DNA from: Eudromia elegans | Taxonomy: Eukaryota; Chordata; Aves; Tinamiformes; Tinamidae | Reading direction: 5' to 3' | Length of the DNA: 64,000 bases | Assembly: GCA_003342815.1 (NCBI GenBank) | Contig: PTEX01000294.1 | Coordinates: 124,001 to 188,000, forward strand | Shown: piece by piece, positions 23,001 to 32,492 of the stretch | Layout of the letters: the number at the start of each line of letters is the position of its first letter | Numbering within the stretch: the first letter of the stretch is position 1 | The notes under the pieces: generated by a model | Told to the model about the DNA's origin: nothing | Seen by the model: the letters and a program-made list of their open reading frames with translations, nothing else | The model's database searches: none | Translations under genes and position numbers: made by a program

Positions 23001-26000
23001 TTAATGTGACCTCAAAGCACAGAGTGAAGATTAGTATAAGTAACTATAAACAATAAACAGTGTTACTTGAACCATTTCTATCTGAACTGAACCAAAGTTA
23101 AAATCAGTAAGTTCCAAACTGAAACTGGACTTTAAGTTGGAAAAAAATCTAGTTACTCAGATATATCTTTCTTATTCCTAGATGTAAAACGAATTATTTG
23201 TAATAGTGATTGGCGGGAAGGAGCATAGAGAATGGAAACTTTAAAGTCTAGACACTAGGGAGATGAAAAAGATTTGATTTTATAGTGATAATTATTGAGA
23301 TGGTCTATCTTAAGCTCTTGTCCTAATATCTAAAAAAATATATACTCTTATGTAACATCACAAATCAAGACAGAAATTGACTGCATGCTAACCAATTTGT
23401 ATTTTCTTTTTGAGCTTTGTCAGGTTGGCATTTGCTTTTAAGTGGCCTCTGTTCCTTCTTAGGATTCTGTTAGAATGTATAGGTCTGGCTAATAATTGAT
23501 GGGCTTTTGGTCAACGTAAGGATACTCATCATACCTCAAAAAGGCTGGGTTTCAATACTGAGGAATCAAGAGGTTTCTCCAAATGGATCACATTCCAGAG
23601 TAAATAGCCACTGGGTTATAACTTACTAGTTAACCTAAATGTTTACCATTTATAATTATGATACCTAGCAAAACACATAATGGGATAAGTGATACTGTTT
23701 AAACTATTCCATATAAACTGAGCAATCATCTAACTTTGTTTTGCAAAACAGACTATTAAGTTATAGGTGCCCTACATAAGCCATTAAACATGTGTAAAAT
23801 ATGCAGCCTATATTTGCAAAAGGAAACCACAAATCAGAATGACTTGTACATATATTATGATTAAGCATCTTGTGGATTTTACGTCAAACAGAACACTGGA
23901 AGACTATGAAATAAAGAATACCTAATTCCTGATTTTTGACCCCCATACTAAATAATACTTTCTCAAAGTAGATAACAGTTTTAAAAACTTACCTAAGGAT
24001 GGTGCTAGCCAGTACACTAGCGAATAACTCAAAAAATTGTCATAGAAACAGTATGGATGTAACGAAAAGGCCAATGCTGGGTTAAATATTGCTCCTGTGA
24101 GATTTCCACCTAAAATAAAAGATGAACAGCATGAATCCAACCATCTTTTTCAATAAATAATTCTGTTATATTAATTTATGAAATGTAAATACAATGTAAA
24201 TGCAACAAGAAATGCACACCCTGCAATAATAGATATTAGAAAATATTTGGAGAGATAAATTTTTATGAACTGTTATTTATCAAACGATACAATATGAAAC
24301 TAGGCAGTTTTCTAAAACATTTTTTTAAATATCTGAAGCACAGGCTGTACTTTCTTTAAACAATATCTGCTAGAAAGATAAAATATATGGTTTTAGCTAA
24401 TGTTTTTGCTGATAAAACCGTAAGCTGCCTTGCTATCATTTTGCTAACTGTGTTGCTTATAGTCTTATGCTTTTAGAACTGTCAGAATTTATATAAATAT
24501 ATGTAATTTTATATAAATATATGTAATTTTATATAACATACATATAAATAATGAGTAAATTGTAATTACATCACAGATGAACCTGGAGGTAAGAGTTTTT
24601 AATTTTGATATATTGCTCCTGTCACTGCAATCTTGGTGAAAAAGCAGCAGTAATAAAATCAATTTTCCATACTTGTGTACTATTATTTACTAACTGTCCA
24701 TGTCCGTTTTATCTGCCAATCTATTTCTATATAGTATCATTGCCTAATTAAATTCACTTGAAAGCTTATTCTTGATTTTTACGGGCCAAAGAAGCTAGTG
24801 TGAGCTTTGAACTTGCCCTTTGTACAAATCTTATGCTTGTGTAATACTCAGTTTCCTCAAAGTTTAAGTTCTTTGTCATTCTGTTCTTTTTATATGTTCC
24901 TTATTATTTCTTTTCCCGTTATTACAGTTTGGGATAGTTTTAATCTTCCTTGACCTATTCAATTCACTCTGATTCGACACTTGTTCTCTACAAGAATTCA
25001 GACTTACTGTGCACTCTCTTCTGCATCTTGACATATTAAAAACATCTACTGCTGCTAGAAAGGCCATGTAACAATTTGCTTCCCTCTATGTATAAATTCA
25101 CTCTCTGTACTCCTACATGCACAAACACACATTCAAGGGCAGAATTTCACCCTCAAGACGGTGAAATTCCCTTTCCCTTTGATGGGAAAAAAGTGTAATA
25201 TCTTTGACATAGCTGATATAAACTTAATGTGTGTTCCAGCACAGTGTGTGAGAAGACAATTTTTGTTTTAAAATCACCAGAAGCAAAAGCAAAATTAGGG
25301 GGAAAAAAAAAGCTTGGAATTAAAAAAATGTATTAGACATTTTGCCTTGACATATTTGGCTCAGGAACACCCATATTCATCCTTTTCACACTTCTTCGTA
25401 ATACTGCCTGTAAATGAAAAAGCTCTGAAAAGGTGTTCTTTTCTTTCTGTAATTTCCCCAAAGAAACTTTCCCAGATTTTCCTTTATAAACAGTCATATG
25501 GTCTGCATCCTTAGTCTCTAATATATTCTGTTACCACTTAAAGACAGTATTATCTCTTCCCACCCACCTCCCCATTCAGTATCAAAAATGGATTGCATAT
25601 GGAATCAGAGCTTTGTGTACAATACAATATTGTGCTTATATAAAAATGCTGTCTGTGCAAGACCAAATTAAAAAAAAATCGTAGGATTTAGAGTCATAAA
25701 AGACAAATTGCAGAAGAAAAGCTACAGGAACAGTTTTTAATTCTGCAAATATTTACTTTGTCATCTAATGCTGTTTTTGGAATGAGTTGCATGGTATATA
25801 TCCAAGCAACTTTCATGGGGCACACGCAGCAGTGATCTACCAACATTTTCCCTATCAATTTATGTCAGTCAACTGTAAAACATATGATTTAATGTTTTCC
25901 AGCTCTGTAAGTACATCAATTACTTTAGATGGGTATAAGCCTTAGGAATACAGCTAAATTTCAAAATTCTACCCAAGCCAGTTTTGATATGTATGAAATA

Positions 26001-29000
26001 GGAGATATTCCTTCTTACAAGCAAGAATACACTTTTTTCTGTTTGTTTGTTTTCTTTCTTGTCCTTCGGGGTACAGCTTTTAAACAAAACAGAATATAAA
26101 CCATATGCTGACATATCATGATATATGCAGTTTCTAGTGCTTCTGGTTCATTCATAAGTGAATAAATGTTGGTTCTAAAAGGACATTTTGTCTTTTAAAA
26201 AACAAAGTACAAAAAGAAACCATTGACATGAAATTTGTTTTCTAAGTTTAATGTTTCTTTTGGAGTTCCTATGTAGGACACTGTATCTTTCAAGCTGAAG
26301 TTTGAAAAAACATTCTTCATATGATACGATAAACTATGCAGTATTTTTAAAAGAAGTGAGGATATTACCAAATTGTGTAACTCAGCATTGCTTTGCCTAA
26401 ATTTGGTGCTGGTTGACCAGGCCTTTAGCACTGGGGAAAAAAAGGGGAAAAAAAAATCATTCTTCCTAAAGAAAGTGCTCGAGTTCCCTATAAAAATGTT
26501 AATAAAGAGATGCAAAACATTTACTGAGAATGAAACAACCCAATTAAGTACGATTGCCTTCAGTGACCAGATACCAAACTTTATCGGCTTGGAGTTTTTG
26601 TCTGTACCACCTAATATAGAAACTCAGTCTCCTAACCATCCTTGTGAAGCAATTATCTCTTAAGCCACCTGCCAGGCCTCAGTTACCCAGACCAGGGAAT
26701 CCCCTCAAAATGAGAAGTGCAGCAAGATCTTTTCTGGCACTTATGGCCTCAGTTACTCTGCAGACTCAGTCCTCAGGAGGACATGCTGAGCAAGTATGTG
26801 AAAGGGAAGGCATACTAAGCAGCAGCACTCAAGAATGAGGGTGCAGGAAAAGGGAATATATCCTGGGGAATGTTTTTATGTAGGCAGAGAGGAAAAACAA
26901 ACAAAAAGAAATTTTTGAGAACCTGTAAAAAATTCTAAAAACATAAAATTCTATCACCTTATCATAAGAAGAAAGTGATAGCAACAGCAGTCTTCCCATG
27001 TTTCTTTTGTAATAGCTCAGTGATAAGAACATTGGGTTTCACATCCTTAACTTCAAGAAACTTCAATCCACATTTCGGGAGGGCACCATAATCACCAGGC
27101 TCTCAACTCTTACAAGGGGAAGAATGCAATTTCACCTTTATTTTTGAACCTGAGTGTGCTGCCAAGAATCATAGAATCTTAAAAAGTTTAGAGCAGAATG
27201 TACAAGAAAGAATCAGATTTCACCCATAATGGGGCAAAACCAGGTTTGAGATCTTATCCCTGGAAGACATACACATTTTACAGCAGTTTTGATGCTGGAT
27301 TAAAAAAAAAAAAAAAAAAGGAAAATGTCCAGAAAGTGCACGATCTTATGCAGATGATACAACACAGTCAAACTGCATACAGAGTAGTCTCAGCAGATGT
27401 GATGTTTCCTACAAGATCGAGTGCACTGGTAGTGTTAACAAGCTCAAATATGCGACAAGGAAGAGATCCTGTACTCAGCCTTCCGCTAGAAAGAGGCCAG
27501 CCTGGCCAAAAACACGGGCATAAATTCACTAGGGGAACTAGCTAAGAGAAAGGCAATGTGACACGCATTATTTTACAGGACTGCTCACTAAGCAGCAAAG
27601 GAATGTTAATCGGGAATCCAGCTTTCTGTGTGCCTAGAAGAGGCAGTATAATCTTTGGCTATGCTTTAAGCAAACAATTTAGGAATACATCCAGTGTGCT
27701 AAAATGCCTCTGCCTCCAAAAATAATTTTCAAAAGTAGTTTAAATTACCTAGTTAGTTATAGTAATTCTCTCTGGATCTCTTCTTTTTATTCTTTCAGCT
27801 AAATATTATGCATAAGGATTTTTTATACATCTGAAACTTCTGCTGCATTCTAAGTCCCTATGTTAAACATAGCAAAGCCTTCTAGGCAAGGAATCAAGGT
27901 ACTCCAGACATCTATAAATGAGGAAGTTTTGTCCCCCTCTCATACATTTCCTCAATGTCTTCCTCTGTGGTGGCAGCTGAAGCACCACCTGGTACCAGGA
28001 GCTCTGCACCCATTTCTCTTTCTCTCTCTCATCTCCCTGCATCCCAACACACAGAATTGTCCTCCCTGCCCAACCCACCCTCTTGGAGGTCATTCTGAGG
28101 CAACAGGACATAAAAGCTCTGCACTGCAGAGTGCAAAGGGCACCAAGAGTGGAAAGAAACTGCATGTAACATGAGTCAGGATGAAAAGAGGTGGGACAGA
28201 GATCAAGGCCCTCAAGATGCCCATAGATATCACAATTGATGTGACAATTTTGTTTGAACACTTGGTTTCATGGGTGCCCAGAATCTATGATATCTTTCCA
28301 CGCGTCACGAATGTTCATTCTTGTGTCTGTTTTAACAAAGCTGACTAGGGTGGATCTCATCAGTATAAGTTATGTGCTATTTAAACGTGGCATATACAGG
28401 TCACAGGTCTGCACAGGGATGTTGCACAACCATCCTTTCCCCTGTGCAGACAGCAATACTTTCTCACAGTGCCCTTTGGGATCAGGACATACTGCAGCAC
28501 ACCTTACATGAAACACCTAATGCAATATGAGGTCAGATTATGAAACAGTTTTCACCGAGACATCTCAAAAAGACCTCAGTGAAATTATCACCTGTATTAC
28601 CTGAGGATTTCTTAAGGTTGGAACATGCAACTCACTCCACTCTTAGCCACAATCATGTAGCTGAATCTGATGAAGCAAAGTTTACATAAGCTGCACATGA
28701 AGTCTGTCTGGGCACAGCATTTGCAGGAACAAAGACTTTTTTTGAGGAAATATATTTTTCCTAATCTATATCGCTTTTTTTTAATCCTTGTGTTTTAAAT
28801 GAAAAAAGAAAAAAAAAAAGGAAATTTACTACTCCATGGTGGTAATAGGGAATAAAAAGACTAACCTGAATACACGAGCATGGTGATGAGCAGAGCAATG
28901 AAATGGACTCTGAGGTTGGGATGGATTAGGTCCACCCGCAGCACGGCCAGCTGGAAAACGGCCGAGAAGAGCAGCTCTATGAAGAAGGCCTGCGCCTCCG

Positions 29001-29439
29001 TCGTCTGCAGCGGGTGGCCGCAGCGCTGCCAGTGCTCTCCGGCGTGCGCCTCGGCCGCCCCCAGGCTCCACACGAGCTGCATGAAGCCCCTGGCGAGCGC
29101 GGCGGCGGCGAACTGGGCGCCCACGCGGAGCGCGGCGGCGCGGGGCCGCACGGCGCCCGCCCACGCCTGCTGCAAGGTGCCGCACGGGTTGCCCGCGCTG
29201 CCCGCCAGCGTCAAGCCGTGCAGCACCGTGAGGCCGTAGGTGAGCGACAGCGCGGCGGGAGGCGGCAGCTCCGCCGCGGCCAGCAGGCTCAGCTCGTTGG
29301 TGCAAGCGCAAATCTGGAAGGTGCTCAAGAACTCCCGCAGCAAAGCGCCCCGCCGGCGACCCAGCCCCAGGCGGCAGAGCGCCACGGCCGCCACCACGGC
29401 CGCCATCAGCAGCAGCGAGGGCCAGAGCCCGCCGGCCAT
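20042..29439 (-). CDS. AQP11: AQP11: aquaporin-11 (complete, three exons)
   Basis: AQP11 is an unorthodox, mainly endoplasmic-reticulum channel for water, glycerol and probably hydrogen peroxide; loss in mouse causes vacuolated kidney tubules and cysts. Coding segments on the - strand are 29439-28866, 24109-23993 and 20094-20042. They sum to 744 bases, or 247 residues plus TGA, with matching phases and GT-AG junctions. Hydrophobic segments lie near residues 6-22, 37-55, 65-80, 104-126, 150-167, 177-192 and 217-240. The first pore box is NPC (84-86), as in mammalian AQP11; the second is NPA (201-203). Cys212, nine residues after NPA, is the diagnostic cysteine of this subfamily. The block VYWLAPSLG (223-231) matches human. 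The protein is shorter than the 271-residue human form, mostly at the N-terminus, and the C-terminal tail differs. It lies tail-to-tail with CLNS1A. Confidence 0.94.
20095..23992 (-). other. AQP11 intron 2
   Basis: AT-rich, very poor in CpG. No coding exon, RNA gene or recognisable repeat family was identified. Confidence 0.7.
23993..24109 (-). CDS. AQP11: AQP11 exon 2 (residues 192-230, NPA box)
   Basis: The - strand acceptor TTTTATTTTAG ends at 24110 and the donor GTAAG starts at 23992. It encodes GGNLTGAIFNPALAFSL, then Cys212 and YSLVYWLAPSL. Base composition is far more AT-rich than exon 1, matching its intron surroundings. Confidence 0.95.
24488..24540. repeat. AT-rich tandem repeat, 20 bp unit, about 2.6 copies
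   Basis: Two perfect copies of TTTATATAAATATATGTAAT (24488-24507, 24508-24527) followed by a partial diverged third copy. Located in AQP11 intron 1. Confidence 0.85.
27302..27319. repeat. Poly(A) run (A18)
   Basis: Eighteen A residues in AQP11 intron 1. The upstream 120 bases show no recognisable retrocopy. Confidence 0.85.
28866..29439 (-). CDS. AQP11: AQP11 exon 1 (residues 1-191 plus one base)
   Basis: Begins MAGGLWPSLL. It holds the conserved FLSTFQ...C.NEL block (37-50), HGLTLAGSAGNPCG (74-87) and ITMLVYSG at the end. The donor is GTTAGT on the - strand, starting at 28865. The exon is very GC- and CpG-rich, so long open frames also appear on the opposite strand (for example 29014-29568), but these have no family match. 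Confidence 0.94.
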
Positions 29440-29508
29440 GGCGAGGGGCTGCCCGAGCTCCGAGGAGGGCTCACGCTGCAGGGCCGGTCGCGCTGCCCAT
29501 GGCGGGGG

Positions 29509-29536
29509 CGCCGCCGCCTCCTCCTCCTCCTCCTCC
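29509..29536. repeat. Imperfect triplet tract (GCC then CTC/TCC) in AQP11 5' leader
   Basis: A run of GCC triplets followed by about six CTC/TCC triplets, 70-100 bases upstream of the AQP11 start codon. On the sense strand this is a GGA/GGC-rich 5' leader. Confidence 0.65.
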
Positions 29537-29837
29537 GCTCAGGTAGGGAGCTCCTTTCGCCGTCTTGAGGCGGGAAAGGTGGCAGAGGGGGCCGGGGAAG
29601 GCGGCTGTCCGCAGAAGGGCGCAGGTAGCTCCCACTCCCCTCAGCCGGCCGGAGCGGGGCGAAGACGCCGCACGCACGGGAACGCAGTCGAGGTGGCTCC
29701 TCCCGGCCCGCCACGGAGCTGCTCAGGAGCGTGGTGAGAGGCGGAGCGGAGGCGGGCAAAGAGGAGGGAAGATACAGCGGGGGTTAAAGAGTAACCGCCC
29801 ACCCAGTGAAGCGCCCCCATCGCTGACGAGGGGCTAC

Positions 29838-29885
29838 TAACGGCTCCTAACGGTTCTTAACGGTCGCCGCTAACGGCTCTAACTG
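29838..29885. promoter_or_regulatory. Homotypic cluster of five MYB-type sites
   Basis: TAACGG occurs at 29838-29843, 29848-29853, 29858-29863 and 29871-29876, followed by TAACTG at 29880-29885. All match the MYB consensus YAAC(G/T)G in the same orientation, at intervals of 10, 10, 13 and 9 bases. They lie about 400-445 bases upstream of the AQP11 start codon. Regulation by a MYB factor is an inference from the motif. Confidence 0.5.
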
Positions 29886-29921
29886 CCACGCGACAAGGGG
29901 AGGGGGCGCGGGGTGAGAGTG

Positions 29922-29931
29922 GCGCATGCGC
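29922..29931. promoter_or_regulatory. NRF1-type palindrome GCGCATGCGC
   Basis: Exact match to the NRF1 consensus core. It lies in the outer part of the AQP11 CpG island and is symmetric, so it could serve AQP11 or a divergent transcript. Confidence 0.6.
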
Positions 29932-30666
29932 ACCAGGCACCGCTGCTTTCGCGCCTTGCGCTGAGGCGAAGCGAGGCGACCTGAGGTGTCCGGGTGTCCC
30001 CTCCGGTTCCTGCCTCTCGCACATGAGTCTGAGCCGCGGGCTGCCGCCTGTCACGCTCTAGCGGTGGGCTTAAAGTGTTTATTTATTCGTTTATTTTGAT
30101 GTTTTGAGGGGAGTTTTGCTTTGTGAAATGCAGGTGTGGCAGTGGCTTCAGCCCCTTCCTCCCACCCTGACTGTGGTTGTGGACACGCCGGTGGCTCCTT
30201 ATGCTTCTCCAGTGGAAGCAAAGCTAAACTTAGGTGCCGTTCTCCTGCTGCAAAATGGGGGCGCGTTGGGGTTTGCAGCAGACCCTGAATGGCTTGGGAA
30301 CAGCACTGAGAAATAAGCCCTGTGCTCCTTTAGGTTGTGTTTTTGTGCTAGTTCCTGCAAAAGACGTGCCCAGAATATCCTTAGCATCAATGTTGCTATT
30401 AAGCTGCAGGCTGAGTTTTCTTTCCATCTCAGCCTGCAGTGTTAATATGCAGGAGGGTTTCTAGAAGAGGCAGACCTCTCCTTGACTGAAGGATAGACGT
30501 GATGGTGTCTCTTTTTTAATGATAAAATGCTGATTTGACGAATAATCTGTAAAGCTGAAGCACTGCTGACAGTGGTTGCCACTACCTGCTGCAGTTAAAT
30601 GCACCTCCAAAGGGAGATTTAAGCGTTCAATATTTTTAGATGCTTCTCGGTCACTATTTTCTTTTC

Positions 30667-30681
30667 CCATAAGGGGGCAGC
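30667..30681 (+). promoter_or_regulatory. CTCF-like motif CCATAAGGGGGCAGC
   Basis: Matches the CTCF core (AGGGGGCAGC) with two mismatches in the 5' half. It lies about 0.6 kb beyond the AQP11 CpG island, in the same orientation as the site at 31847. Confidence 0.35.
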
Positions 30682-31473
30682 AGCGATGGTGGTTTCATCA
30701 GACCTAAAGAAATGGGTTTTGACCAACATGATCTAAAGCAGCTTATTTCTTGCAGTGAGATGGTGTCTAAGTACACTGCTGTGTTTCAAATTACGATATA
30801 TATACAGAAGCTTCTATAACATAAAGGGAAAAATACCTTTAAGTATTTCAGATGTTGGGTGAAACATCCAGGTAAGACAGGTAGGACTGTCCTCTGAGAA
30901 GTAAGCATCAGGATAATAAAGTTGTTGCTTTGAAGTTGGCAACTACTGCTTGTGGTAGTGATTTAAGTAACATTTGTGAATCCAAGAAGCTTTAAACATG
31001 AATGTTTTAAACTCAGAAATACTAATATCTGAAAATCATACCATTACAGTCTAGAGCAAAGCTTCCCTCCTCAAATTTATTTATATTTCTTTGCTCTCAC
31101 TCAACCCTGCTTACAGAGGAAGTTCTTTGAGCAATTGAATTAATGAAGACTGTTTTTCTATAGATTTATGTCCTATATCATCTATACTTGCTGCTGTAGG
31201 AACTCCAGTTCCTGCTGCTCATGGATGCCACCACCACAATAATCTCTGTTCTCCAGTGTCATATTTCCTTCCAGCTGCCAATTCTTTAATTGAAGGTTAG
31301 ATATATGTGTGTATGTATATATAGCTTCTTTTCTGCTTTGGCCACAGCCTTTTGCACTCAGTTTGGAAAGTACTGGTGATAACTGATACATGAGTGTGGT
31401 GGTTGTTAACATGGACTATTATGCATCATCTGACTTGGAAAAGTTATCTTTCATTTTTATCTCTTTTCTGTAG

Positions 31474-31608
31474 ATGATTTTGTAGCTTTTATTAAGTACT
31501 TGTAGTGAAGTAACATCTAATGACTGGAGTCTAGGAACTCTCTTCCATGCACTGAGTGAATTATAGCCTTGAAGTGCCTATTTTCAAAGGGCTAAACAGA
31601 AAATTGAG
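31474..31608 (+). ncRNA. Candidate noncoding exon bounded by strong splice sites
   Basis: The acceptor has a long pyrimidine tract, TTATCTCTTTTCTGTAG, ending at 31473; the donor is GTGAGT at 31609. All three frames contain stops, so if real it is a 5' UTR or long noncoding RNA exon. It could belong to a divergent transcript from the AQP11 island or to an upstream PAK1 leader. Chance occurrence is quite possible. Confidence 0.2.
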
Positions 31609-31846
31609 GTGAGTGCTCTTACTTTTTATTTGGGAATGATTTGGGAATCAGTTTTGTGTTACTTCCTTTTAATATATAACTAAATGTAGTTGTGTGCAAC
31701 AAAATAATAGGTTTTATTCTTTTGAGTTGCCAGAGAATGAATACGAAAATCAATGAATAGAGCCAGAAAAGCCACAGTTGTCTAAAGGACTAATTTCAAG
31801 TACTACTTTCATGGTGTGTTCACTTTTTTTTCCTACTTTTTTTTGA

Positions 31847-31860
31847 CCACCAGATGGCAG
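31847..31860 (+). promoter_or_regulatory. CTCF-type motif CCACCAGATGGCAG
   Basis: Close match to the CTCF core consensus (CCASYAGRKGGCRS), full length without a mismatch at constrained positions. It lies in the gap between AQP11 and the presumed PAK1 promoter, where an insulator or loop anchor would make sense. Confidence 0.5.
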
Positions 31861-32459
31861 TGTCCTTCCAAACAACTGCTTCTGGGGTGCTCCTATAGCA
31901 GCTTCATTTTGTGTGTTTGCCATGGAAAGGTTAAGAACACAAGTTTTCAGGATACAGGTTTGAGCCCTTAACTCTGTAATTTGTTAAATAAATAATAAAA
32001 AAAGTTGAAGGTAGCTTTTACCTTCATCTTACCCTTTATCTTGGGGTATCTTTTAACATTCATCTCATAGTTTCTGTAGACTGAGCTGAGCATATCAGTT
32101 TCTTCCTGCTTGTGGTGCCACTGGCTCCCTGTCTCCTTCCTGTGTCTGCCCCCTCCTCACCTCTGTGTATCTGATTGATTCCCTTGTGTTCATGCTTGCT
32201 TCATGCTAGGAGGTATGAAACATGAATCTCCTTTTTCTTCTATTCTCCTTCTTTATTTATTTATTTTTTTTAACAGAGTAATTCCACATCCTTTTTTTCC
32301 ATATTTTTCTCTGCATATCGGTGCTTGTGTCTTTGCTGCTCTACTAGCATTTCTATACATTCCTGCTTTCCCTTTCTGCCCAGCTCCCCAGATATTCTGC
32401 TCTTTCCATAATTAACTGTGGACAGCTCTGTGTATGGACACATCTCTCTTCTTTTCTAG

Positions 32460-32492
32460 AATTCCCCAGTCTGTTCCCTTTTCCTATGGAAG
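32460..32492 (+). other. Candidate 33-base micro-exon
   Basis: The acceptor is ATCTCTCTTCTTTTCTAG ending at 32459; the donor is GTGAGT at 32493. Both are near-consensus. All three frames are open, and the length is a multiple of three. No partner exon or protein family is identified. Confidence 0.2.

Larger units (their letters stand above)
24110..28865 (-). other. AQP11 intron 1
   Basis: AT-rich intron containing a 20 bp tandem repeat (24488-24540), an A18 run (27302-27319) and a possible eroded CR1 terminus near 27170. No further coding exon is seen. Confidence 0.7.
28870..30060. promoter_or_regulatory. CpG island covering AQP11 exon 1 and promoter
   Basis: Dense CpG content from the exon 1 end to about 30060, then an abrupt return to normal composition. 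It contains AQP11 exon 1, a GCC/TCC-type triplet tract at about 29509-29536, a MYB-type site cluster (29838-29885) and an NRF1-type palindrome (29922-29931). The outer 600 bases extend well past the AQP11 start and could drive transcription in both directions. Confidence 0.75.

Noticed and set aside
27170..27200. Possible CR1 3' terminus (AGAATCATAGAATCTT)
   Set aside because: The octamer-like start is right, but the sequence after it does not follow the CR1 order. Too short to call.
28829..29311. 160-codon minus-strand frame overlapping AQP11 exon 1
   Set aside because: It is another frame of the same strand as AQP11, with low-complexity Arg/Ala content. AQP11 itself explains the conservation expected here.
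29014..29568. 184-codon open frame on the + strand across AQP11 exon 1
   Set aside because: It is antisense to a confidently identified exon in very GC-rich DNA where stops are rare. The product is Gly/Arg/Ala-rich and has no family match.
30128..30316. ATG-initiated 62-codon frame (begins MQVWQWLQPL) just beyond the AQP11 CpG island
   Set aside because: It has a purine at -3 and lies near a possible divergent promoter, but there is no family match, no good donor and a stop after 62 codons. Kept only as part of the bidirectional-promoter question.
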